Below, in pieces: positions 1-7,757 of a stretch of 64,000 bases of DNA. A model generated the notes under the pieces. That model was not told the DNA's origin. It saw nothing but the letters and a program-made list of their open reading frames with translations, and searched no databases. The DNA lies in assembly GCF_003989665.1 (NCBI RefSeq), contig NZ_RZIJ01000011.1, positions 62,001 through 126,000 of the forward strand, given 5' to 3'. A program made the translations under genes and the position numbers. Origin of the DNA: Azospirillum doebereinerae (GTDB lineage: Bacteria > Pseudomonadota > Alphaproteobacteria > Azospirillales > Azospirillaceae). Each line of letters begins with the position of its first letter. Position 1 is the first letter of the stretch.

Positions 1-386
1 ATCACCTCGACCCCGCCGACGCAGATCGGGCAGCGCTTGGGCGCCACCTGGTCCTCCATGATGACCGCCGAGACGCCGGCCGCCTCGAACTCGCGGATGG
101 TGCGCATCACGTTGATGGCGTTGCCGTAGCCGGTGTCGATGTCGGCGATGACCGGCACCTTGACCGCCGAGACGACGTTGCGCACCACCGTCAGGTTCTC
201 CGACATGGTGTACAGCTCGGCGTCCGGCTGGCCCAGGAAGGAAGCGGACACGCCGAAGCCCGAGGTCATCAGGGCGTCGAAGCCGGCCTGCTCGATGAAG
301 CGGGCCGACAGCGCGTCGTAGGCGCCGGCCGACCAGACGGTCTTCTGCGCGAGAATGCGGTTGCGGAACTCAGGCCCCCTGGACAT
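1..386 (-). CDS. Isocitrate lyase/PEP mutase family lyase (partial, C-terminus beyond window)
   Basis: About 128 N-terminal residues are visible, from the ATG at 386; the rest lies beyond base 1. The protein has the TIM-barrel pattern of the isocitrate lyase/PEP mutase superfamily: an early WSAGAYDALSARF stretch, the metal-site region VIADIDTGYGN and a MEDQVAPKRCP segment. Members cleave C-C bonds in 2-hydroxy diacids, for example 2-methylisocitrate, 2,3-dimethylmalate or oxaloacetate. Its start overlaps the 3' end of the aconitase-type small subunit gene by 17 bases, so the two are probably translationally coupled. The pairing with an aconitase-type hydratase resembles the dimethylmaleate hydratase/dimethylmalate lyase pair of nicotinate fermentation. 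The substrate here is inferred, and methylisocitrate or citramalate-type acids are equally possible. Confidence 0.8.
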   Translation of the reverse strand, partial: MSRGPEFRNRILAQKTVWSAGAYDALSARFIEQAGFDALMTSGFGVSASFLGQPDAELYTMSENLTVVRNVVSAVKVPVIADIDTGYGNAINVMRTIREFEAAGVSAVIMEDQVAPKRCPICVGGVEV

Positions 387-918
387 GCTCGCTTCCCTTC
401 TGCTGACGTTGTTCAGTTGCTTGGCGTTTGAGGTAGGGGACGAGGCCGCCGGCCTCGATCATCTCGGCGTCCGACTGCGGCGGCGGCTCGAAGGCGATCT
501 CGGTCCCCTGGGTGACGTTGCGGATGGTGTGGGTCGACCAGTCGACCTCCAGCTCGTCCCAGCGCTGGACGAAGCCGAGGATTCCGGGGCAGCTCACCTG
601 CGGGAAGCCCATGCTGATCTCGCCGCGCCAGTAGCCGGGCGAGAAGGACTCCGCGATCACCCCGGTGATGCCGAGGTGCCGCATCGCCTTCATCGGCGGG
701 TAGTGCGGGTGGCCGTAGCCGAAGTTCCCGGCTCCGACCAGCAGGTCGCCGGGCTTCACCTTGGCGGCGAAATCCGGGTCGTAGGGCTGCATGGCGAGCT
801 TGGCCAGCTCCTCCACGTCGGTGATCTTGATGTTCTTGACGCCGACGATCTGGTCGACGTCGAAGTTGACCTCGTCGAAGATGTAGGCGACGCGGCCGCG
901 CAGGGGGTTCAGCGCCAT
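370..918 (-). CDS. Aconitase-type hydratase small subunit (LeuD/DmdB-like)
   Basis: A 182-residue swivel-domain protein of the 3-isopropylmalate dehydratase small-subunit family. The family loop is visible as LLVGAGNFGYGHPHYPP, followed by GVIAESFSPGYWRGEISMGFP. It should pair with the large subunit encoded 8 bases upstream to form a (de)hydratase acting on a branched dicarboxylic acid. ATG 918 is chosen because upstream in-frame codons read through the end of the large-subunit gene and give no family similarity. The adjacent lyase and FAD dehydrogenase genes argue against a role in leucine synthesis and favour catabolism (inference). Confidence 0.85.
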   Translation of the reverse strand: MALNPLRGRVAYIFDEVNFDVDQIVGVKNIKITDVEELAKLAMQPYDPDFAAKVKPGDLLVGAGNFGYGHPHYPPMKAMRHLGITGVIAESFSPGYWRGEISMGFPQVSCPGILGFVQRWDELEVDWSTHTIRNVTQGTEIAFEPPPQSDAEMIEAGGLVPYLKRQATEQRQQKGSEHVQGA

Positions 919-926
919 GGCGGGCC

Positions 927-2183
927 TCACAGATAGGGGCGCGGATCGGCGATCCGGCCCTCGATGGCGGAGGCCGCGACCACGGCGGCGTTGCACAGGT
1001 AGATTTCCGAGTCCGGGCTGCCCATGCGGCCCCGCACGTTCAGCGTCCCGGTCGAGACCGCGCGCTGGTTGGCGGTCATCGTCGCGATGCGGCCGAAGCA
1101 GTAGTCGCAGCTCGGCGAGGAGACGAAGGCCCCGGCCTCAACCAAAGTGGAGATCAGCCCCTCGCGCGCCGCCGCCGCCATCAGCTCCTGGCTGGTCGGG
1201 ATGATGTGCAGCGAGACGCCGCTCTTCACCTGACGCCCGCCGAGGATCTTGGCCGCCACGCGCATGTCCTCCAGCCGGCCGGACGCGCAGGACCCGAGAT
1301 AGCCGGCGTGGATCTCCAGCCCGAGGAACTCGGTCAGGTCGCGGGTGTCGGCCGGGGTCGGCGGCACCACGACGATGGGCTCCAGCGCCGACAGGTCGAT
1401 CTCGTGGACCGCCGAGTATTCGGCGTCCGGGTCGCTCGACACCGGGTCGAGCTTCTTGCGGGCGCGCGGCAGGGCGTAGTCGAGCCGCACCGGGTCGGGG
1501 TTGACGATGGCGGTCAGCGCCCCGGTGAACATCGCCAGGCCGGTGATGGTCTGGAGACCCTCGGTGCTCATCGACGCCGCCGCCGGCCCGCCGATCTCCA
1601 GCACCTGGAAGCGGCAGGAGCTGGGGCCGAGCACGCGCACCAGATGATGGAACACGTCGCGCGCCATGACGCCGGGCCGCAGGGAGCCGCGCAGGTTCAC
1701 CCGCACGGTGTGCGGCACCCGCAGCGACACGGTGTCGCTGACGAAGGCCTCCAGCACGTTGCGGCGCAGCCCGATGGCGAGCGTGCCGAAGGTGCCCATC
1801 TGGCTGACATGGCCGTCGAAATGGACGGCGAAGGCGCCCGGCGTGGCGTAGCCGACCTCGCAGGCCACCTGATGGCCGATGCCGCGCCGTTCGAACAGCG
1901 GCACGTTGTTCTCCGCGCACCAGGTGCGGGTGTTGATGTGCAGCTCCTCTTCCTTGGCGGTGGCGGTCGGCACCATGTGGTCGATGAAGATGCCGAAGCG
2001 TTCCGGCTCGGCGACCCGCTCGATGCCGAAATCCTCCTTCATGGTCTTGAAGTAGACGTCGGTGTAGCCGGGGAAGTCGTAGGCGAGGACGAAGTCCGGC
2101 TTTGCCTTGATGTCCTGGCCGGCGCGGACGGCGGGGAGCCCCGCCGCGCGCGCCAGGATCTTCTCGGTGATGGTGTAGCCCAT
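927..2183 (-). CDS. Aconitase-type hydratase large subunit (LeuC/DmdA-like)
   Basis: A 418-residue protein of the aconitase superfamily, the size of stand-alone LeuC or dimethylmaleate hydratase large subunits. The three predicted [4Fe-4S] ligands are Cys299 (in GSCASGRLED), Cys359 and Cys362 (in SPSCDYCFG). N-terminal family motifs include IFIDHMVPT and the histidine-rich GHQVACEVGYATPG. The reaction is expected to be reversible hydration/dehydration of a 2-hydroxy or branched dicarboxylate. It lies between the FAD dehydrogenase (26 bases upstream) and the small subunit (8 bases downstream), so all are likely co-transcribed. True LeuC is possible but less likely, since leuB, leuA and leuD context is absent. 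Confidence 0.85.
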   Translation of the reverse strand: MGYTITEKILARAAGLPAVRAGQDIKAKPDFVLAYDFPGYTDVYFKTMKEDFGIERVAEPERFGIFIDHMVPTATAKEEELHINTRTWCAENNVPLFERRGIGHQVACEVGYATPGAFAVHFDGHVSQMGTFGTLAIGLRRNVLEAFVSDTVSLRVPHTVRVNLRGSLRPGVMARDVFHHLVRVLGPSSCRFQVLEIGGPAAASMSTEGLQTITGLAMFTGALTAIVNPDPVRLDYALPRARKKLDPVSSDPDAEYSAVHEIDLSALEPIVVVPPTPADTRDLTEFLGLEIHAGYLGSCASGRLEDMRVAAKILGGRQVKSGVSLHIIPTSQELMAAAAREGLISTLVEAGAFVSSPSCDYCFGRIATMTANQRAVSTGTLNVRGRMGSPDSEIYLCNAAVVAASAIEGRIADPRPYL

Positions 2184-2209
2184 GCTGTGCGGTCTCCGTT
2201 CCGGTGGGC

Positions 2210-3796
2210 TCAGTCGAGGCCGAGCGCGCCGGGGTTCATCAGGCCTTGCGGATCGACGGCGCGCTTGACGCCCTCCAGCAGCGACCAGGTCTCGGGCGAG
2301 AGGATCTCGCGGAAGGGATAGTCGCGGGCGACCTGCCAGCTGATGCCGCCCATGCCGGCGTAGAGTTCCTGCGTGGCGCGGCGGAGTTCCGCCACCGCCT
2401 GCCGGGTGGCCGGGTTGGCCGGACGGTCGCGCCAGGGACGCACCACGTCCTCGCCCAGGCTGGCGGCGTGCAGCGGGGTGATCTCGTCGTCCCAGTAGAA
2501 GGCCGGCTCCAGGAAGAAGTCGTTGCCGACCGTCATCGTCATCACCGAATAGATGATGCCGTGGGTCTCCATGAAGCCGCGCTTCTCCGCGAAGAAGGCG
2601 TCGTTGGCGTCGATCACCTTGGGCGCGTCGCTCAGCGGGAAGACGGCGTGGATGGGAACCCAGCGCTGGCCGTCGCGCCCCAGCATGCCGCGCACCGGCC
2701 CGAAGGGCTTGGAGCGCATCACCTTGGGCACGCTGTTCTCGATCTCGGTGCCGTGGCGCTTGCCGATGGCGCGCAGCGTGTCGAGCGAATGGCGCAGCTC
2801 GCCGTCGGTGCGCCCCTCCACCACCAGATGGAGCGTGAAGTTGTGCGCCTTGAGGAAGGCGGTGCCGGCGGTCGCCACGCCCAGCGCGTCCTTGGCGCCC
2901 TGGAACAGCGACTTGCCGCCCATGGCGAGGTTGCCCAGCGTCTTCAGACCGTCCGACAGCTTGTTGACGCTGGCCGAATGCTCGATCTTGGTGCGGTCGA
3001 TGCCGAAGCCTTCCGAGACGCAGCGCGAGCGCGCCATCTCGACTTGCGCCGCGGCCATCGCCTGCATGGTCTGGAAGCCGAAGGACAGGAAGTCCACCTT
3101 GTCGGGGCGCGGGTAGAGGCGCAGCGTGGCCGAGACCTTGACGCCCATCGCCCCGTTGTCGCCCAGGAACATCCCCGTCAGGTCGGGGCCGCCGTAGCGG
3201 TTGAACGGCTTGGCGCCGACGCGCCCGCCCGACCCCGTGGTGACCTTGCGGCCGTCGGCCAGCACCACCGTGACGCCCAGCACCGTTTCGGCCACCGTGC
3301 CGTGGATGCCGGAGCCGAAGAAGGCGCTGTTCTGCGACAGGGCGCCGCCGATGGTGGCGTTGATGCCCGACAGCGGCCCCCAATAGCCGGTGCGCAGGCC
3401 GGTGCCCTCCAGCGCCTCGTTCAGCGCCGACCAGGTGCAGCCGGTCTCGACCGTCACGTACTGGTCGGCGGCGTTCAGCTCGACGATGCGGTTCAGCTTG
3501 CGGCCGTCGACGACGATGGAGTCCGGGCGCTTGGGCAAATAGCCCTTGGTGTAGGACATCCCGCCGCCGCGCGGCACGATGGAGACCCCGGCCTTCGACG
3601 CGGCGGCCACCGCGGCGGCGGCCTCGTCGGCGGTGCGCGGCAGGACGATGGCGAGCGGGGCGACGCCGGGCTGCCAGAACACGTCGTTGGCGTAGTAGGT
3701 GCGGCTCTTCTCGTCGTGCAGCACGGCCTCGGCGCCAAGGGCGGCGCGCAGGTCGTCGAGCAGGGTGGCGGAGCCTTCGAGGGCGGCGATGCTCAT
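2210..3796 (-). CDS. FAD-linked 2-hydroxyacid dehydrogenase (GlcD/VAO-type)
   Basis: A 528-residue flavoprotein with the VAO/PCMH FAD-binding fold: PRTADEAAAAV, then IVPRGGGMSYTKGYLP near residues 70-90, and the second nucleotide-binding stretch GPLSGINATIGGALSQNSAFFGSG. A C-terminal FAD-oxidase_C region ends in VDPQGLMNPGAL, typical of GlcD/D-lactate dehydrogenase relatives. It probably oxidises a 2-hydroxyacid and passes electrons to the respiratory chain. ATG 3796 is preferred because the upstream in-frame extension reads through a non-coding inverted repeat. It is the first gene after that element and heads the hydratase/lyase genes. Confidence 0.8.
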   Translation of the reverse strand: MSIAALEGSATLLDDLRAALGAEAVLHDEKSRTYYANDVFWQPGVAPLAIVLPRTADEAAAAVAAASKAGVSIVPRGGGMSYTKGYLPKRPDSIVVDGRKLNRIVELNAADQYVTVETGCTWSALNEALEGTGLRTGYWGPLSGINATIGGALSQNSAFFGSGIHGTVAETVLGVTVVLADGRKVTTGSGGRVGAKPFNRYGGPDLTGMFLGDNGAMGVKVSATLRLYPRPDKVDFLSFGFQTMQAMAAAQVEMARSRCVSEGFGIDRTKIEHSASVNKLSDGLKTLGNLAMGGKSLFQGAKDALGVATAGTAFLKAHNFTLHLVVEGRTDGELRHSLDTLRAIGKRHGTEIENSVPKVMRSKPFGPVRGMLGRDGQRWVPIHAVFPLSDAPKVIDANDAFFAEKRGFMETHGIIYSVMTMTVGNDFFLEPAFYWDDEITPLHAASLGEDVVRPWRDRPANPATRQAVAELRRATQELYAGMGGISWQVARDYPFREILSPETWSLLEGVKRAVDPQGLMNPGALGLD

Positions 3797-3870
3797 CGAA
3801 CTTGCCTCTGCGTCAGATGTCGAAATGTTTCGGTGTCGGACCAACGGCTGCGGGTCCTGGCTTTTTCGAA

Positions 3871-3977
3871 GCCCCTCTCCCCTTGAGGGAGAGGGGTTGG
3901 GGTGAGGGGTGCGCAAATCTCTTCGCCTTCGGCGAATACCCCTCATCCCAACCCTTCTCCCTCAAGGGGAGAAGGGC
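3871..3977. repeat. Composite inverted-repeat element between genes
   Basis: Two arms of about 40 bases (3871-3910 and 3938-3977) are reverse complements with about three mismatches. Each arm contains its own hairpin (for example CCCCTCTCCCC/GGGAGAGGGG around 3872-3896, and 3952-3976). The short spacer holds a third hairpin (TTCGCC-TTC-GGCGAA, about 3923-3937). It begins 16 bases past the stop of the MBL hydrolase gene on the minus strand and precedes the FAD dehydrogenase gene. It could be a terminator or attenuator, or a dispersed intergenic element, because a half copy occurs at 10081-10109. Confidence 0.8.
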
Positions 3978-3992
3978 TCAAGAGCCCTGGCC

Positions 3993-4901
3993 TCAAACCG
4001 GCTCGTGCAGCGGCTCGAAGCGGAAATCCTCGCCCCGGCGGCGCACGAAACCGGTGTGCGGCGCGCCGAAATGGGCGGGGAAGACCAGCGCCTCGCGGTC
4101 CGCCGCGAAGTCCAGCAGGCGGCGACGGGTCGCCACGGCCTCGTCCTGGTCCTCGCAGAAGCGGCTGTTCCAGTTCGGCCGGGCGATCTGCATCGGTTGG
4201 TGCAGGCAGTCGCCGGTGAACACCGCCGCGTGGCGGTCGGACTCCAGCTTGACGAAGAGCTGGCCCGGCGTGTGGCCGGGGGCCAGCTCCACCTCCAGCC
4301 CGTCGAGGATGCGGTCGCCGCTCTCGATCAACTCGACCTGGCCCGCCTCCCACACCGGCATCACGCTGTCGTCCATCACCGGCCCGTTGCCCGGCATCGT
4401 GACCAGCCCGCCGGTCGGCGAGCGCCAATGCGCGAACTCCTTGGCGCCGTAGATGTAGCGCGCGTTGGGGAAGGTCGGCACCCAGCGGCCGTCGACGAGC
4501 TGCGTGTTCCAGCCGACATGGTCGATGTGCAGGTGGGTGTTGATGACCAGCGTCACCTCCTCGGGCCGCACGCCGGCTTCGGCGAGGCGCTGGAGGTAAG
4601 GCTTGTCGAGCATGTGGAAGCGCTCGAAGCCCGGCGTGTCGCGGTGCTTGCCGTTGCCGCAGCCGGTGTCGATCAGGATGACGTGGTCGCCGGTGCGGAT
4701 CAGCCAGGAATGCATGCTCGACATCAGGCGGCGCGAGGCCGGGTCGAGGAAATTCGGGGCGGCGAGATCGGGGTTCGCGTCGAGGATCGACTCCTCGTAG
4801 GCGGGAAACAGGAAGCCCGGGTCGAAGCCGGGCGTCAGCATTTCCTCGATCCGCGTCACCGTGAACGCACCCAGGGAGATGGTGTGGGCGGTGGTGGCCA
4901 T
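3993..4901 (-). CDS. MBL-fold metallohydrolase
   Basis: A 302-residue metallo-beta-lactamase-fold protein. The dinuclear metal motif HxHxDH is visible in NTHLHIDHVGWN. It is followed by the downstream histidine in APGHTPGQ, the bridging aspartate in FTGDCLHQP and a final histidine in VFPAHFGAPH. The closest match by eye is the AHL-lactonase/quorum-quenching-like branch, which also includes many lactone and ester hydrolases. No signal peptide is seen. It is the first minus-strand gene opposite the IclR regulator, sharing a 236-base divergent promoter region, so it may be controlled by that regulator and act in the same pathway, for example by opening a lactone. Confidence 0.8.
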   Translation of the reverse strand: MATTAHTISLGAFTVTRIEEMLTPGFDPGFLFPAYEESILDANPDLAAPNFLDPASRRLMSSMHSWLIRTGDHVILIDTGCGNGKHRDTPGFERFHMLDKPYLQRLAEAGVRPEEVTLVINTHLHIDHVGWNTQLVDGRWVPTFPNARYIYGAKEFAHWRSPTGGLVTMPGNGPVMDDSVMPVWEAGQVELIESGDRILDGLEVELAPGHTPGQLFVKLESDRHAAVFTGDCLHQPMQIARPNWNSRFCEDQDEAVATRRRLLDFAADREALVFPAHFGAPHTGFVRRRGEDFRFEPLHEPV

Positions 4902-4942
4902 GCGCCTCCCCTCGTTGCCGTTTGTTTTGTTTGTTCGTTAAG

Positions 4943-4986
4943 GAAACCATTTGCCTTGGACGGTGTCAACAGGCAAAAATGGTTTC
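4943..4986. promoter_or_regulatory. Imperfect palindrome, candidate IclR operator
   Basis: Left arm GAAACCATTTGCC (4943-4955) mirrors right arm GGCAAAAATGGTTTC (4972-4986); the right arm has two extra bases in its A-tract. The site is AT-rich against a GC-rich background and lies between the divergent MBL hydrolase and iclR-type genes, 42 bases from the former's start. IclR-family proteins commonly bind palindromes in such divergent regions. Assignment to this regulator is inferred from position. Confidence 0.55.
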
Positions 4987-5137
4987 ACTCTGCAACACGG
5001 ATGCGGCCGATGCCGGGGGGCTGGACCCGACATTGGGCTTGCACAATGCAACGAGAGATAAGAATGCTACCGGAGCGGGATGATCTCGGCCGGTTCGCGG
5101 CCCGACGGCTGCGCCATCCATCAGGGGACTTTGCGGA

Positions 5138-5998
5138 ATGGACAACGATCAGGACGACACTCAAGCGGTGGAAACGGGAGCGGAGAAGAACGGGCTCAGC
5201 GTCCGCGCCGTGTCCCGCGCGCTCGCCGTGCTCCGCAGCTTCTACCAGGAGGGGCCGTCGCTCTCGCTGACCGAGGTCGCGAGCGCCGCGAAGCTCGACA
5301 AGGGCACCGCCCGGCGCATCCTGCTGACGCTGGTGCAGGACGGCTTCGCGGTGATCGATCCGCAGACCCAGAAATACAGCCTCGGGCTGGAGATCCTGAA
5401 GCTGGCCGGCGCCGTGCCGGAGCGCCGCGACCTGCGGCAGATCGCCTCCACCATCCTGTCGCGTCTGGCGAAGGCCACCGGCAGCACGGTGTTCCTGTCG
5501 GTCTACCACGACGGCTCGGCCATCTGCCTGGATCAGTTCCACAGCGACCGCTCGGTGGAGGTGCGCTGGTGGATCGTCGGCGGGCAGTTGCCGATGAACT
5601 GCGGCGCGGCGCCCCGCGTGCTGCTGGCCTATCTGCCCGAGGACGAGGTGTCGCGGGTGCTGGCGCGCGGCACGACTCGGCTGACGCCCTTCACCACGAC
5701 CGACCCGAAGGCGCTGATGGAGGAGCTGGAGGCCGTCCGGCGCGACGGCTGGTCGGTCGCGGTGGACGATGTCTACGAAGGGTTGGCGGCCATCGCCATG
5801 CCGGTCTTCGACCCCGAAGGCGCGCTGGTCGCGGCGGTGAGCCTGACGGGGCTGACGCCGTCGATCATCCGCAACGGGCAGCCGTCCTTCCTGGACGAAC
5901 TGCGCAACGCGGTGCGGGACATCTCCGGCAACCTCTATCCCGGAAAGGCAGCGCCGCTGCACCGGGCCGCGCGGGCGCAATCGGCTCTGAGCGGCTGA
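5138..5998 (+). CDS. IclR-family transcriptional regulator
   Basis: A 286-residue protein. A winged-helix domain lies around residues 20-85 (RAVSRALAVLRSF, LSLTEVASAAKLDKGTARRILLTL). An IclR effector domain spans about 95-265, with the ligand-pocket segments SVYHDGSAICLDQFHS, MNCGAAPRVLLAYLP and a closing VAAVSLTGLTPSI. It is transcribed away from the MBL hydrolase/FAD dehydrogenase/hydratase/lyase genes, which is the usual layout for local control of a catabolic operon. The intergenic palindrome at 4943-4986 is the obvious candidate binding site. The ligand is unknown. Confidence 0.9.
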   Translation: MDNDQDDTQAVETGAEKNGLSVRAVSRALAVLRSFYQEGPSLSLTEVASAAKLDKGTARRILLTLVQDGFAVIDPQTQKYSLGLEILKLAGAVPERRDLRQIASTILSRLAKATGSTVFLSVYHDGSAICLDQFHSDRSVEVRWWIVGGQLPMNCGAAPRVLLAYLPEDEVSRVLARGTTRLTPFTTTDPKALMEELEAVRRDGWSVAVDDVYEGLAAIAMPVFDPEGALVAAVSLTGLTPSIIRNGQPSFLDELRNAVRDISGNLYPGKAAPLHRAARAQSALSG

Positions 5999-6094
5999 GC
6001 GTGGCGGCGTGTCGCTGCGCGACGCGCGTTTCATAAAATCAAGAACGTCGCCCTTGGCGCCGGGCGTGGCGCCGTGGCGGACAAGGGAGGGGAC

Positions 6095-7684
6095 ATGGCG
6101 TTTCCACACTATGCGACGACGGCGGCCGGGCAGCTGCGCGTCTGGCGCGAAGGCAGCGGGCCGGATCTGGTGGTGCTGCCGGGGTTGACCGTGGCGGCGT
6201 CCGTGCGGGCGCGGATGCTGGCCGAGACGGCTCCCGGCTGGACGGTCACCGTGGTGGAACTGCCCGGCATCGGCGGGTCCGCCGGGCTGTGGGCCGACAG
6301 CCTGGAGGGCCTTGCCGAACGGATCGCCGAGGCGCTGGCCGCGCTGGGCATCGGCCCGGCGGTGCTGCTGGCGCATGACCTGACGGGGCCGCTGGCCGTG
6401 GCGTTGGCGCGAAGGGTTGCGATCCCGCCCGCCGCCGTGCTGCTGAGCGGGGCCGACGCGGCCCGCGCCTGGAGCGGACAGGGGATCCGCCCGCCCTCGC
6501 TGGCGCCGCGCCAGGACGGGGCGCATCTGCTGGCGCTGTGGACGCACATCCGCGACCGCCATCTGCTCGATCCCGAAATTCCCCATCTGCCGGCGTTCGA
6601 CGGCCCCGCGATCCCGAGCGACGCGGATCTGAACGAAGCGGTGGTCGCCGCCTCCGTCGCCCCGGAACGCTACGAGGCGCTGTGGTCGCTCTGCGTGGGC
6701 GGTTCATGGAACGGCGTGTCGGTGAACGGCGTGTCGGTCGAGGAAATCGCGGACGGCGCGTTGGCCGCGCGGTTGGTCTCGCTGCGCGGCGCGCTGCCGA
6801 AGGCCGGGGCGCTGCCGCCGACGCGGCCCTTCGCCGATCCGGCCGCGCTCTGGTGCGACCACGTGGACATCCCCGCCGGCCGGGTGCATCTGCGCCGCGC
6901 GGGCGGCGAGGGCCGGCCCTTGCTGGTGTTCCAGACCGGCGGCGGTTCGGCGGCGCCCTTCGCGCCGGTGGTCCGCAAGCTGGCGGAGCGACACCGCGTC
7001 ATCGCGCCGGACTATCTCGGCAATGGCTGGTCCGACAAGCCGGAGCGGCCCGCGAGCATCGAGGCGCTGGCGACCGACGCGCTGGCGGTGGCCGACGCGC
7101 TCGGGCTGGAGGAGTTCGACCTGTGGGGCTCGCACACCGGCGCGCTGGTGGCGTTGGAGATCCTGCTGCGCCAGCCGAACCGCGTCGGCCGCGCGGTGCT
7201 GGAAGCGCCGGTCTTCGTCAGCGGCGGCTTCCTGGACGACGTGCTGCGCCACTACTTCCCGCCGCTGGTCCCCGACCGTTGGGGGCGGCATCTGGTGCAG
7301 GCGTGGAACTGGCGCCGCGACATGTTCCTCTACTGGCCGTGGTACCGGGTGGAGCGCGCGGCGGCCCGGCGTCTGGGCCTGCCGGAGGCGGAGGATCTGC
7401 ACGCCTTCACCGTCGGCCTGCTGCAGAGCGGCGCCCATTACGACCGCGCCTACCGCGCCGCCTTCGAATACGACACCGCCGCGCGGATCGGCCAAGCGAC
7501 CCGTCCGATGATGATCTGCTCCGGGGCGGACGACATGCTGGCGGACAGTCTGGACCACGCGCGCACCCTGGCGCCGCCCGGCACGCTGGTGACCCTTACC
7601 CCCGCCACCGTCTGGTGGCCCCGCCAGCGTGCCGACGCGGTCGCCGAAACGCTGCGGATGTACGAGGATTTCCTGGAAGGCTGA
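6095..7684 (+). CDS. Tandem alpha/beta hydrolase with non-serine nucleophile positions
   Basis: A 529-residue protein with two alpha/beta-hydrolase repeats, about residues 1-245 and 255-529. In the second repeat the family DxLGxGxSDKP stretch is clear (about 305-316), but the nucleophile elbow reads GSHTGA, putting His347 where GHSMGG has Ser. The first repeat has AHDLTG with Asp95 at the elbow, as in dehalogenase-type hydrolases. ATG 6095 is preferred over the GTG at 6074 because AGGGAGGGG ends just before it. Substrate and catalysis are unknown. Residues about 206-215 are a perfect five-residue duplication (NGVSV twice) from a 15-base tandem repeat. Confidence 0.75.
   Translation: MAFPHYATTAAGQLRVWREGSGPDLVVLPGLTVAASVRARMLAETAPGWTVTVVELPGIGGSAGLWADSLEGLAERIAEALAALGIGPAVLLAHDLTGPLAVALARRVAIPPAAVLLSGADAARAWSGQGIRPPSLAPRQDGAHLLALWTHIRDRHLLDPEIPHLPAFDGPAIPSDADLNEAVVAASVAPERYEALWSLCVGGSWNGVSVNGVSVEEIADGALAARLVSLRGALPKAGALPPTRPFADPAALWCDHVDIPAGRVHLRRAGGEGRPLLVFQTGGGSAAPFAPVVRKLAERHRVIAPDYLGNGWSDKPERPASIEALATDALAVADALGLEEFDLWGSHTGALVALEILLRQPNRVGRAVLEAPVFVSGGFLDDVLRHYFPPLVPDRWGRHLVQAWNWRRDMFLYWPWYRVERAAARRLGLPEAEDLHAFTVGLLQSGAHYDRAYRAAFEYDTAARIGQATRPMMICSGADDMLADSLDHARTLAPPGTLVTLTPATVWWPRQRADAVAETLRMYEDFLEG
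6710..6739 (+). repeat. 15-bp in-frame tandem duplication
   Basis: Two adjacent 15-base units (6710-6724 and 6725-6739), differing only at the last base, encode NGVSV NGVSV inside the tandem alpha/beta hydrolase. This is one of several 12-15 base in-frame duplications in the window. Confidence 0.9.
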
Positions 7685-7705
7685 GGCGAGCCCGCCGAGC
7701 CGTCA

Positions 7706-7738
<33 letters not shown>

Positions 7739-7757
7739 GCCGGTCGGGTGCCGGCCG

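Noticed and set aside
927..2183. Assigning leuC/leuD gene names to the hydratase pair
   Set aside because: The family is right, but linkage to a PEP-mutase type lyase, an FAD dehydrogenase and an IclR regulator argues for catabolism, so a leucine-biosynthesis name would mislead.
927..3383. A minus-strand open frame of 818 codons that reads through both the FAD dehydrogenase and the hydratase large subunit region
   Set aside because: Only the last 418 residues look like a protein family. The upstream part is an out-of-frame reading of the FAD dehydrogenase, so it is not a fusion.
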